A stretch of DNA of 6,186 bases, taken from NCBI GenBank assembly GCA_026394435.1, contig JAPKYG010000160.1, positions 1 through 6,186 on the forward strand, given 5' to 3'. Below are positions 1 to 6,045 of this stretch, piece after piece (position 1 is the first letter of the stretch; each line of letters opens with the position of its first letter). The DNA is from Methanobacteriota archaeon (GTDB lineage: Archaea > Thermoplasmatota > E2 > DHVEG-1). The notes below the pieces were generated by a model. The model worked only from the letters and a program-made list of their open reading frames with translations. It did no database searches and was not told the DNA's origin. The position numbers were made by a program, and so were the translations under genes.

Positions 1-5
1 GGAAG

Positions 6-21
6 AGTGGGCTCGTTGAGA
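6..21. repeat. Direct repeat, left copy (tRNA-Val 3' fragment; candidate att site)
   Basis: AGTGGGCTCGTTGAGA here is identical to 6046-6061. Similarity fades just to the right: the T-loop part ATTCGAAC of the gene corresponds to AATTGAAC here. No anticodon arm, D-arm or 5' acceptor strand can be found, so this is a fragment and not a second tRNA. Its length, orientation and position just beyond the last gene of the operon fit the distal attachment site of an element integrated into tRNA-Val. An alternative is a remnant of a decayed tandem tRNA. Confidence 0.7.
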
Positions 22-147
22 ATTGAACACGCCAACAGGAGAAACTCCAGGTGAAATAATTCTGATTTTTGGAGGTTTTGATGTTAAATTGGTTACGCTC
101 TCTTCTTTTGTTGATTCGCTGCTAAAAGAAACAGATGTAATTCCTCT

Positions 148-1533
148 TCACACGAGGTACTCTCTCGCTTCCCAGCTTTTTCTCCCGAACCTGGAGATCA
201 CGTACGGGGCTTTCGAGTCAAATCCATCAACGTGCGTGATTATAAGATCGATATCAGACCCAAATCGCTTTAAAAGGTTTGTTCGTATACGGGAAAAAAG
301 TTCATCTGTTAAAGGTTCTTGTTTTTTTCCATTGTCATCGAGAGCAATTTTTATTTCTATCTTGTCGAGCGTCTGTTGAATCAACTGTATTCGTTTCACT
401 CGGATTGTGTTCATCTCAGAGAGAGTCGCTCCGATTACCGTATCAAAAAGAGAGATACACGCAAGTTTTTTATTAGGGAGCAGGAGTGCATCGCCTCTCC
501 GCCCATGGATACTTTCGATAAGGCCATCAGCAAGTCCACACGAGCATGTGGAACGTGACGGGGTGATCACATCATCGATACCTGTGTACCTGATGATCGG
601 TGTCCCATGTCCATAGAGTTTGGTCACCACTACAGCACCTGGTTTCCCTGAAGATTCTTCGCCATCGACATCGATAATCTCAAGGTGGACCATATCAGAT
701 AGGACATGGTATCGTTTCTCTCTGCATTCAAAAGCCATAGGTCCTGATTCAGTTGCAGCATAGATATCAAACGTTTTCGCCCCAAATGCCTCCTCGACAC
801 GGTGTCTGGAATACCGATCAAAGTATGCACCTGAGGATCCAATCACTCGAGGAGTGATAGTCCTGCCGTACCCGTTTTCTCTCAAATACGCAAGTTGGAT
901 AAGCACGAACGGATACCCAATGATCGCCTCTGGTTGAAACACATTCAGTTTTTTAATGAGCTCTGAAGGCGCGGCGCGGATATCAAACACATGGATATTC
1001 TTCAGAGAGGTCAACGGTTTAATTGAAGGGAACACACTCGTGAGAAAATAACCGTTTTCAAAACTATTAACGGAAAGGTCAAGCAAAAGTGCTATCCTAG
1101 TTCGTTTCCAATCAATCTCATGCTCTCGAAGTATTCGTACAAACCCGAGCATACTTTGGAGTAATGTCAACAGGTTAAAGTAGAGCGATAATGGGGCTCC
1201 AGTGGTTGCCGAGGTTGAAGCAACGATCCCTGTTTTTTTCTGAAATGAAGGAGAAATCACGTTATTTGGGAAGTTGCTTCTGAGGTCCTCTTTTGTAATA
1301 CATGGGAGTTTATTGAGATTCTTGATCCCATGGATGTCCCATGGGTGGATTCCTGCTTTTTTGTATTTCTCTCTGTATACAGGAACCTCATAGGCATACG
1401 CGAGTATTGTTCGGAGTGATTTATCCCGAAATCGTTTGAGTGTTTCGTCGTTCATTTTTCGAAGTCGAGAGGGATCAACGAGATATTTGTAGACTGCTTT
1501 GCTGAGGAATATCGGATTGAGAAATTGGTTCAT
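148..1533 (-). CDS. PaaK/CapK-family AMP-forming ligase (phenylacetate-CoA ligase-like)
   Basis: This 461-aa protein belongs to the adenylate-forming enzymes related to phenylacetate-CoA ligase, CapK and coenzyme F390 synthetase. The ATP-binding loop is STSATTGAPL at 106-115, the ATESG motif is at 260-264 and GTPIIRYTGID at 310-320. A CxC pair (Cys330, Cys332) and GRRGD at 344-348 follow, as in the CapK/F390 branch. The length is normal for the family. The reaction would be activation of a carboxylate as an acyl-adenylate, followed by transfer to CoA, an amine or a hydroxyl. In this operon the carboxylate could belong to the peptide (C-terminus or Asp/Glu) or to a small acid to be attached; sequence does not decide. 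It is the last gene, with GAGGT upstream of the ATG and an ATGA overlap with the methyltransferase. A tRNA-derived repeat follows about 125 bp after its stop. Confidence 0.9.
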   Translation of the reverse strand: MNQFLNPIFLSKAVYKYLVDPSRLRKMNDETLKRFRDKSLRTILAYAYEVPVYREKYKKAGIHPWDIHGIKNLNKLPCITKEDLRSNFPNNVISPSFQKKTGIVASTSATTGAPLSLYFNLLTLLQSMLGFVRILREHEIDWKRTRIALLLDLSVNSFENGYFLTSVFPSIKPLTSLKNIHVFDIRAAPSELIKKLNVFQPEAIIGYPFVLIQLAYLRENGYGRTITPRVIGSSGAYFDRYSRHRVEEAFGAKTFDIYAATESGPMAFECREKRYHVLSDMVHLEIIDVDGEESSGKPGAVVVTKLYGHGTPIIRYTGIDDVITPSRSTCSCGLADGLIESIHGRRGDALLLPNKKLACISLFDTVIGATLSEMNTIRVKRIQLIQQTLDKIEIKIALDDNGKKQEPLTDELFSRIRTNLLKRFGSDIDLIITHVDGFDSKAPYVISRFGRKSWEAREYLV

Positions 1534-2837
1534 ACGTTTACCTCGACGACTGGTCCATCCCAGTCTTTTTGCGACAGCGTATTTCTCTCATTTATCAGAA
1601 TTTTTTCCAGTTTCTTCTTTGTGGGATTCTGAGACCCTCTCATAAGAATAAGCGCAGCATCATACCATTTCTTTGCTTGTGAAAACTTCTTTGTTAATGC
1701 AAAGAGTCTTCCCAAATTCCAATAATAGAGGATATGGTTTCGATTAAATAGAATCGCTTCTTGTAGCTTCATAATTGCGTTCTCGTAATCTCCTTGAATG
1801 AAGTCTTTTACTCCTTGATATGCAAGTTGCGAAGCTTCGTATTCAACAACTTTCTCAGAGAAAAACGACCGATCCTTGAGGACGTACCGTCGTGAAAGTT
1901 TCACTAGCGATGTTTTTACTGCGGAACCCGTCTGTCCACCAGATAATATCTGACGTATACTGTGTTTTCCAATGGTACTTACTGATTCTACCATCTGAGC
2001 TTGTGTTCCTGGAACAACTGGTGATTCTGTGAGAAGGCGTACAAGGAGCGCAGGAGTGTTTATCGAGATGAGGAAGTCTAAGACATGCAGGTGTCTTTGC
2101 ACTGTCTGTTTTGAGAGGAGGCGATGACGAATGCATTCTTCTAAGAGAATCCTCGTTATTGTTGGGCTTCTGATTCCTCCTTCGATCACCAACTCATCGA
2201 TAGCTTGTCTCTCCTTGCTCTTCTGATATCGGCGGAGTTGTGTGAGGATGAAATCAAGGAACGTTTCTTGCTCTAATGCAACGGAATTAGGTTCTGTGAT
2301 GACGAGTTTTTTTTTCATTACTGTTTTTCTGCAATAGGAGATGATTTGGAATACCTCGTACTTCTGTGGTTTTTTACAACGAATCCGCAACGTTGGATTG
2401 TTCGCTTCCTGTATAAGAAATGATTTTTTAATAGCGGTAAAACCGGTTTTCCTCAGGAGGTCTTCCAGTAACACATCAGGGAAACAGAACAGATGGGACA
2501 TGCCCGGTGAATCAATGCCAAAGACCCAGGATAACAGTTCTTTCTTTTTCTTGTGATTTCCTTTGAGGTACTCGCGAAATGATGTTGCTATATCTGGTGT
2601 CTCTATCAAGAGTGATCCACCGGGTTTTAACACACGAAACCATTCAGCTAGCGCATACCTGGTGATGATATATCCAAGGTGTTCGATAAGTTGTACTGCT
2701 TCTATTTCATCGACAACATTGGAAGGGAACGTGAGGGTATGCGCAGACATGATCCTATCTGCTACAGTTGCATCAAACGCATCGATGTTGATGAATCCTG
2801 CCTTGTAATATTTCCCGCAACCTATGTTGAGTTTCAT
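1530..2837 (-). CDS. SAM-dependent methyltransferase fused to a helical/TPR domain
   Basis: This is a 435-aa two-part protein. Residues 1 to about 165 are a small class I (Rossmann) methyltransferase of the Methyltransf_11 type. Motif I is LNIGCG at 3-8, followed by the acidic residue D19, VQLIEHLG at 48-55 and LKPGGSLLIETPD at 70-82. The protein starts directly at motif I, with no N-terminal cap. Residues from about 190 to 320 are predicted to be mostly helical and I do not recognise them. Residues from about 337 to 405 contain two TPR-like helical hairpins (GDYENAIMKLQEAI and the repeat after it). The likely role is methylation of the modified peptide, with the TPR part docking the peptide or the partner enzymes (inference). 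Its start overlaps the upstream radical SAM gene and its stop overlaps the ligase gene, each by ATGA. GGAGA precedes the ATG. Confidence 0.88.
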   Translation of the reverse strand: MKLNIGCGKYYKAGFINIDAFDATVADRIMSAHTLTFPSNVVDEIEAVQLIEHLGYIITRYALAEWFRVLKPGGSLLIETPDIATSFREYLKGNHKKKKELLSWVFGIDSPGMSHLFCFPDVLLEDLLRKTGFTAIKKSFLIQEANNPTLRIRCKKPQKYEVFQIISYCRKTVMKKKLVITEPNSVALEQETFLDFILTQLRRYQKSKERQAIDELVIEGGIRSPTITRILLEECIRHRLLSKQTVQRHLHVLDFLISINTPALLVRLLTESPVVPGTQAQMVESVSTIGKHSIRQILSGGQTGSAVKTSLVKLSRRYVLKDRSFFSEKVVEYEASQLAYQGVKDFIQGDYENAIMKLQEAILFNRNHILYYWNLGRLFALTKKFSQAKKWYDAALILMRGSQNPTKKKLEKILINERNTLSQKDWDGPVVEVNV

Positions 2838-3880
2838 GGGAGAATCTCCTGTTCGATTCTAAAAAAACAGTGAGGGTCGTTGTGGGGTACACCGGTGATG
2901 CTGTGTGATCGCGTCGTGCACCCACCTTTACAGTTCCTTCTGTATTGACATCCTTTGCAGTTGTTCCCAAGATCTTTGAGCGTGAATTTTCTTGTCGAGG
3001 AAAACGCTGTAGGATCGTTCCAGATGTCGCTGATCTTTTTCTTTCGAATGTTACCCTCGATGTATTCATCTGGTAACGTGAGGCATCCTTTGACGTCTCC
3101 GTTACTGGTGATCCCGAGCACGGTTTTTCCTGCGTAACAGCCGTTCCATGATGGATATGAACTGAGGTTGGGGAGTATCTTGGAGTGGAACCCAAAATTG
3201 TGTGCACCAACTACGCAAAAGGGTTTTTTTGCCATCGTCTTTTGGAGTGATGCGATGAACAGGCCGAGCGCATAATATTCGTTCTCTGATAAGACGAGAT
3301 GCTTCGGGAATCTCCCTATAGGGCAGGTTTCCTGAATCTGCCAGTCAAGTTCTTCACGAAGTACCAACTCTCGTATGTTTGATAACTCCTTGAAATTTAA
3401 TTTGTGTATCGTCGTGATAATTCCCACTCGCAGCCCTGCCTTTTTTACTGCTCGGATGAACGTCATTGTTTTTTCAAATGCGCCTTTGACTCTCCGGATG
3501 GCATCGTGGGTTCCTGCAGAGGCAGCGTCTACACCAACCATAAGGCACTCTGGTTCTAATTTTACTAAACGAGGAATACTGTATTTTGGATCAATGTATC
3601 CATTGGTGATAAGTGATAAGATGATTCCACGGTCTTTGATCTCTCTTGCGATAACCTGCCAATCCTTGCGGAGTAACAACTCGCCACCCATGAGAGCGAT
3701 TCCTTTGCAGCCGAGTGCTGAGAGATCCTGGCAGACCTGACATGCTTCCGTAGTGGAGAGTTCACGTTGTCGAGATGATCCTGCAGCGGAGCCACAGTGC
3801 ATACAGCGGAGATTACATTTTAAGGTCAGCTCCCAGACCGCGAGAGCAGGGGCGGTCTGTTGCAACGTCGTAATTCTCAT
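2834..3880 (-). CDS. Radical SAM/SPASM peptide-modifying enzyme 2 (paralogue)
   Basis: This 348-aa protein is a clear paralogue of the preceding gene. They share long ungapped blocks such as WELTLKCNLRC, HCGSAAG, SNGDV-x-GCL and YIEGNIR. The radical SAM cysteines are Cys22, Cys26 and Cys29. The SPASM cysteines are Cys248, Gly261-x4-Cys266, Cys308, Cys311, Cys317, Cys321 and Cys338, so all clusters should form. One notable change is GGEL at 65-68 where its partner and most of the family have GGEP. The start has GGAGA six bases upstream, and the stop overlaps the methyltransferase start by ATGA. Keeping two complete SPASM enzymes side by side suggests they act on different residues of the peptides or as partners. 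Which residue each modifies is unknown. Confidence 0.95.
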   Translation of the reverse strand: MRITTLQQTAPALAVWELTLKCNLRCMHCGSAAGSSRQRELSTTEACQVCQDLSALGCKGIALMGGELLLRKDWQVIAREIKDRGIILSLITNGYIDPKYSIPRLVKLEPECLMVGVDAASAGTHDAIRRVKGAFEKTMTFIRAVKKAGLRVGIITTIHKLNFKELSNIRELVLREELDWQIQETCPIGRFPKHLVLSENEYYALGLFIASLQKTMAKKPFCVVGAHNFGFHSKILPNLSSYPSWNGCYAGKTVLGITSNGDVKGCLTLPDEYIEGNIRKKKISDIWNDPTAFSSTRKFTLKDLGNNCKGCQYRRNCKGGCTTRSHSITGVPHNDPHCFFRIEQEILP

Positions 3881-4938
3881 ACGGTTCTCCGTCGTTTTTT
3901 CGCAGATAATTCCTGTTCGATTTTATAGAAACAATACGGAGTGTTGTGTGGTTGGTTGGTGAATGCAGTGGACATTCCCATACAACCACCGCGACAGGTT
4001 GCACCATACGGGCATCCTCTACAGTTTTCCCCCAATTTTTTGACAGTGAATTTCCTGTTATAGGAGAACGACTCCGATGAATTCCAGATCTCGATGATAC
4101 TTCTCGTTCGAATGTTTCCTTCTATATACTTCTCTGGTGTTGCAAGACAGCCGATCACATCCCCATTGCTTTTGATACTCAAAATTGACGTACCTGCTAC
4201 ACAGCCATTCCATATTGGTGAAAGACCTATACAAGGAAGAGCGCGGGAATGGTATCCAAAGCAGTGTGCTCCGATGACTGGAAGTTCCTTTTTTGTGTAT
4301 TTTTTTCGTAATGATGCGATAAAGAGTGCAATCGCATAGTATTCCTCTTTTGATAACGCATAGTTTCTTGGAAATCTTCCTTCTGGTGTGGCGACTTGGA
4401 TTTGCCATGCGATGGTCTTTCCAAGGAGGAGTTCTTTGATGAGTGGTAAGTCGTTCATATTCAGTTTGTTCACGGTCGTGATCACGGTGGTTGGTAGATT
4501 TTTGGTTCTGCATGACGAGAGGAACTCCATGACTTTTTTGAAAGATCCATTAGTACCTCTTATATAATCGTGTGTCGTCGCGGTTCCACCATCGAGACTT
4601 GTTGCAACGGCATATGGTTGAAGGCTCGCTAGTTTAGAGATACTATCCTTTGTGACACGATAACCGTTTGAGATGATGAGGAGTTTTATTCCTCTGTCTC
4701 TGATTTCCCTCCCGAGTTGAAACCAGTCGTTTCTAAGGAATGGTTCACCACCCATGAAACAGACTTCTTGGGTATTGATCTCTGCGAGGTCTTGGCATAA
4801 TTTGATGGCTTCTTCGGTAGAGAGTTCGTTTGGTCGTGGTTTTCCTGCAGCAGAGCCACAGTGTATGCAACGGAGATTGCATTTCAGGGTTAGTTCCCAG
4901 ACTACCTGTCCGGGTGTATAGTGTTGTTTCTGTTGCAC
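3877..4938 (-). CDS. Radical SAM/SPASM peptide-modifying enzyme 1
   Basis: This is a 353-aa radical SAM protein. The [4Fe-4S]-SAM motif CNLRCIHC has Cys20, Cys24 and Cys27. GGEP is at 63-66 and the SNG motif at 90-92. A full SPASM domain follows: Cys246, Gly259-x4-Cys264, Cys306-x2-Cys309-x5-Cys315-x3-Cys319 and Cys336, enough for two auxiliary Fe-S clusters. SPASM enzymes commonly modify ribosomal peptides or protein side chains, so the peptides upstream are the likely substrates. Only about 19 residues precede the cluster motif, so there is no fused RRE domain. The start is GTG at 4938 with a modest GGGTGA upstream. No alternative start exists, because an in-frame TGA occurs seven codons earlier and the next Met lies past the cysteines. 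The ATGA overlap with the next gene implies coupled translation. The short basic C-terminal tail (KKRRR) is not shared by its paralogue. Confidence 0.95.
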   Translation of the reverse strand: MQQKQHYTPGQVVWELTLKCNLRCIHCGSAAGKPRPNELSTEEAIKLCQDLAEINTQEVCFMGGEPFLRNDWFQLGREIRDRGIKLLIISNGYRVTKDSISKLASLQPYAVATSLDGGTATTHDYIRGTNGSFKKVMEFLSSCRTKNLPTTVITTVNKLNMNDLPLIKELLLGKTIAWQIQVATPEGRFPRNYALSKEEYYAIALFIASLRKKYTKKELPVIGAHCFGYHSRALPCIGLSPIWNGCVAGTSILSIKSNGDVIGCLATPEKYIEGNIRTRSIIEIWNSSESFSYNRKFTVKKLGENCRGCPYGATCRGGCMGMSTAFTNQPHNTPYCFYKIEQELSAKKRRRTV

Positions 4939-5003
4939 AGCGTCACCCGGTTTTCATGGGTATCACATCGTGTGTTTTTGGTGGAATCTGGAGGTCTGTC
5001 CTG

Positions 5004-5195
5004 CTACTGAGAGAGCTCGTTGATGCTGATTGTCCCGTAGTAACCACCACCGTAAGACGGTGGGCCTATTGCGAAAACCATTTGTTCCTTTGTTGAGCTT
5101 TCGTGTCGGAGTATGACTTTGATGTCGTTGGTATTCAGACCTAATGTTTGTCCGAGTTTGTAGATCTCGGTTGTTTTCGTTCTTTTTTGTTTCAT
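5004..5195 (-). CDS. RiPP precursor-like peptide 3 (63 aa)
   Basis: This is the third homologous peptide, 63 residues with no Cys. Its sequence is the most divergent of the set, but every shared feature is kept: LG-x2-LGL at 14-20, E37, GPP at 44-46, YGG at 48-50, YYG at 52-54 and SINEL at 57-61. The start is supported by GAGGG at 5202-5206, six bases upstream. It is set apart from peptide 2 by 96 bp containing a perfect hairpin, and lies 65 bp ahead of the first radical SAM gene. The conserved core with a variable linker around residues 31-40 is typical of a precursor family. Its exact modification cannot be read from sequence. Confidence 0.86.
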   Translation of the reverse strand: MKQKRTKTTEIYKLGQTLGLNTNDIKVILRHESSTKEQMVFAIGPPSYGGGYYGTISINELSQ

Positions 5196-5213
5196 ATTTT
5201 TCCCTCATATCTC

Positions 5214-5236
5214 TACATGTTAGCTTGTAACATGTA
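5214..5236 (-). promoter_or_regulatory. Perfect hairpin between peptide genes 2 and 3
   Basis: TACATGTTA (5214-5222) and TAACATGTA (5228-5236) are exact reverse complements around a 5-nt loop. The stem lies just upstream of the Shine-Dalgarno site of peptide 3, in the longest gap inside the operon. In RNA it could mark a processing site, protect an mRNA end or tune translation. In DNA it could be an operator. It lacks a following T-tract on the minus strand, so it is not a classical intrinsic terminator. Confidence 0.5.
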
Positions 5237-5291
5237 TACATTTCTCATTTGTATAGTTTTCGCTCCAAACCTCCAAAGATTCTAATTCACC

Positions 5292-5489
5292 TCACACTCT
5301 ACCTGTGAGATCATTGATGCTTACCACTCCATAGAAACCATTACCATACCGAGGAGGACCCAAAGAGAGGACCATAGACTCCTCTCCCGGGCTTCTACGA
5401 TGAAGCAGAGCGTCTATATCAGTACGGCCTAACCCAAGCATATGCCCGAGCGGATGGATCTCTACGAGATTTACTTTTTTCTGTCTCAT
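5292..5489 (-). CDS. RiPP precursor-like peptide 2 (65 aa)
   Basis: This is the second of three homologous peptides. I chose the ATG at 5489 over the in-frame GTG at 5501. The ATG has GAGGG five bases upstream (5495-5499), the same site as the third peptide, and it makes all three proteins align from residue 1. Conserved features are the LG-x2-LGL leader motif at 14-20, GPP at 44-46, YGN at 48-50, FYG at 52-54 and SINDL at 57-61. The tail then extends by TGRV beyond the shared end. It contains no Cys. Together with peptide 1 this copy shows that the position after YG varies (D, N, G) while both YG pairs stay fixed. The product would be a second substrate of the same enzymes. No membrane or export signal is seen. 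Confidence 0.86.
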   Translation of the reverse strand: MRQKKVNLVEIHPLGHMLGLGRTDIDALLHRRSPGEESMVLSLGPPRYGNGFYGVVSINDLTGRV

Positions 5490-5504
5490 AGTTTCCCTCA
5501 CACA

Positions 5505-5696
5505 TTACCTCTCTAAATCATTTATGCTTATCGCTCCATAGTGACCATCACCATACTGTGGCGGACCCAAAGAGAGACACGCATGTTCTTTTCCCAGAGA
5601 TGCGCCTCTCAGCCAAGACATCATCTCGCTATCGCTCAACCCGAGCGATCTTCCCAGCTTCGCAATGTTCACCAATATTGTATTTCTCTTTTTCAT
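5505..5696 (-). CDS. RiPP precursor-like peptide 1 (63 aa)
   Basis: This is the first gene of the operon and encodes a 63-residue peptide that I cannot assign to a named family. It aligns without gaps to the next two peptides. The N-terminal half is leader-like, with basic residues at 2-4 and an amphipathic stretch containing I11, L14-G15 and L18-G19-L20. The C-terminal part is a conserved core with GPP at 44-46, YGD at 48-50, HYG at 52-54 and SINDL at 57-61. Cys40 is unique to this copy, so it is unlikely to be a required modification site. There is no signal peptide, membrane segment or double-glycine cleavage site. The ATG is fixed by the strong GGAGGT upstream. Only 15 nt separate its stop from the next gene. 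Three homologous peptides ahead of two radical SAM/SPASM enzymes make a modified-peptide precursor the best reading (inference). Confidence 0.87.
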   Translation of the reverse strand: MKKRNTILVNIAKLGRSLGLSDSEMMSWLRGASLGKEHACLSLGPPQYGDGHYGAISINDLER

Positions 5697-5707
5697 TTCT
5701 TTCTATT

Positions 5708-5715
5708 ACCTCCTT
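5708..5715 (-). promoter_or_regulatory. Strong Shine-Dalgarno site of the first peptide gene
   Basis: The minus strand reads AAGGAGGT followed by AAT, a near-complete match to the anti-Shine-Dalgarno sequence. It ends 11 nt before the ATG at 5696. It is the best ribosome binding site in the window, which fits high expression of the peptide relative to the enzymes. Confidence 0.75.
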
Positions 5716-5796
5716 TCATTTTTTTACAGTGTCCTCCCCCATTTTCCGTGTTTTAAAAAAAAACAATACTGTGTTCAACAGATTATATCAGCACAG

Positions 5797-5811
5797 GTGT
5801 TTATAAAACAC
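5797..5811. promoter_or_regulatory. Palindrome overlapping the TATA box (candidate operator)
   Basis: GTGTTT-ATA-AAACAC is a perfect 6-bp inverted repeat with a 3-bp centre, and it straddles the proposed TATA box. A dimeric repressor bound here would block TBP. No regulator gene is present in the window, so any such protein would be encoded elsewhere. The AT-rich core could also produce this symmetry by chance. Confidence 0.3.
5799..5808 (-). promoter_or_regulatory. Likely TATA box of the peptide operon
   Basis: The minus strand reads TTTTATAAAC, a good archaeal TATA box. Initiation about 25 nt downstream would fall near 5775-5782 and give a 5' leader of about 80 nt before the first peptide gene. 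It is the best-placed TATA element in the gap. The run TTTTAAAA at 5751-5758 and the distal ATTTATAATA are alternatives. No strong BRE is visible. Confidence 0.45.
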
Positions 5812-6038
5812 ACAAAACAAGAGGTCTTCTGTAATCTAGGGGCGAATGCAGGGCCCATTAAGCCTGTCTAAACCAATGGATAGTTCCTACCATGGTTATC
5901 ACATAAATTATATGACAAACCGATATTGTTACAATTATTATAAATATTCTCCTTCCTTCATATAATAAACACGTTACATAATTTTTACAAAAAGCCTGGA
6001 AGAATAGTATGAACCAGAGTGTGCTCCTCTCTGAATTG

Positions 6039-6044
6039 AAAAAT
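6039..6044 (-). terminator. T-tract terminator after tRNA-Val
   Basis: Four bases after the tRNA 3' end, the minus strand reads ATTTTT (T5 at 6039-6043). A short T-run right after a gene is the usual intrinsic termination signal in archaea. If the tRNA was an integration target, this T-run lies on the element side of the repeat, so the incoming element supplied it. Confidence 0.45.
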
Positions 6045-6045
6045 A

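Larger units (their letters stand above)
148..5782 (-). other. Candidate modified-peptide operon of seven genes
   Basis: Three peptide genes, two radical SAM/SPASM genes, a methyltransferase and an AMP-forming ligase run in one direction. The gaps are 15, 96 and 65 nt, followed by three 4-bp overlaps. The only good promoter candidate lies ahead of the first peptide. Ribosome binding sites weaken from GGAGGT at peptide 1 to a GTG start with GGGTGA at the first enzyme, as expected if substrates are made in excess of enzymes. The right boundary is set at the inferred transcription start and is approximate. No clear terminator was found between 22 and 147. Confidence 0.75.

Noticed and set aside
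1..90. A second full tRNA gene at the left edge
   Set aside because: Only the 3' acceptor strand and part of the T-arm match. No anticodon arm, D-arm or matching 5' acceptor strand can be found to the right, where they would have to lie.
23..379. Plus-strand open frame of 118 codons near the left edge
   Set aside because: It begins with TTG right after a stop, has no ribosome binding site and lies mostly antisense to the strongly supported ligase gene. The protein matches nothing I recognise.
2773..3210. Minus-strand open frame of 145 codons across the end of the second radical SAM gene
   Set aside because: It overlaps two well-supported genes in a different frame and shows no domain motif.
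4058..4513. Minus-strand open frame of 151 codons inside the first radical SAM gene
   Set aside because: It lies wholly inside the SPASM enzyme in another frame, and its Arg/His/Thr-rich composition is typical of a frame shadow.
5490..5501. Upstream GTG start for peptide 2, adding four residues
   Set aside because: It would place the start on top of the GAGGG ribosome binding site that serves the ATG at 5489, and it breaks the alignment of the three peptides at residue 1.
5505..5696. Sactipeptide or ranthipeptide precursor, prompted by Cys40 in peptide 1
   Set aside because: The Cys is absent from peptides 2 and 3 and lies outside the conserved core, so thioether formation cannot be the shared chemistry.
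5004..5696. The three tandem homologous segments read as a CRISPR-like or simple DNA repeat array
   Set aside because: The repetition is at the protein level, with diverged DNA, separate start and stop codons and separate ribosome binding sites. It is a gene family, not a repeat array.
5775..5858. Possible 27-aa minus-strand peptide upstream of peptide 1
   Set aside because: It has no Shine-Dalgarno site, no similarity to the three peptides, and spans the proposed TATA box and palindrome.
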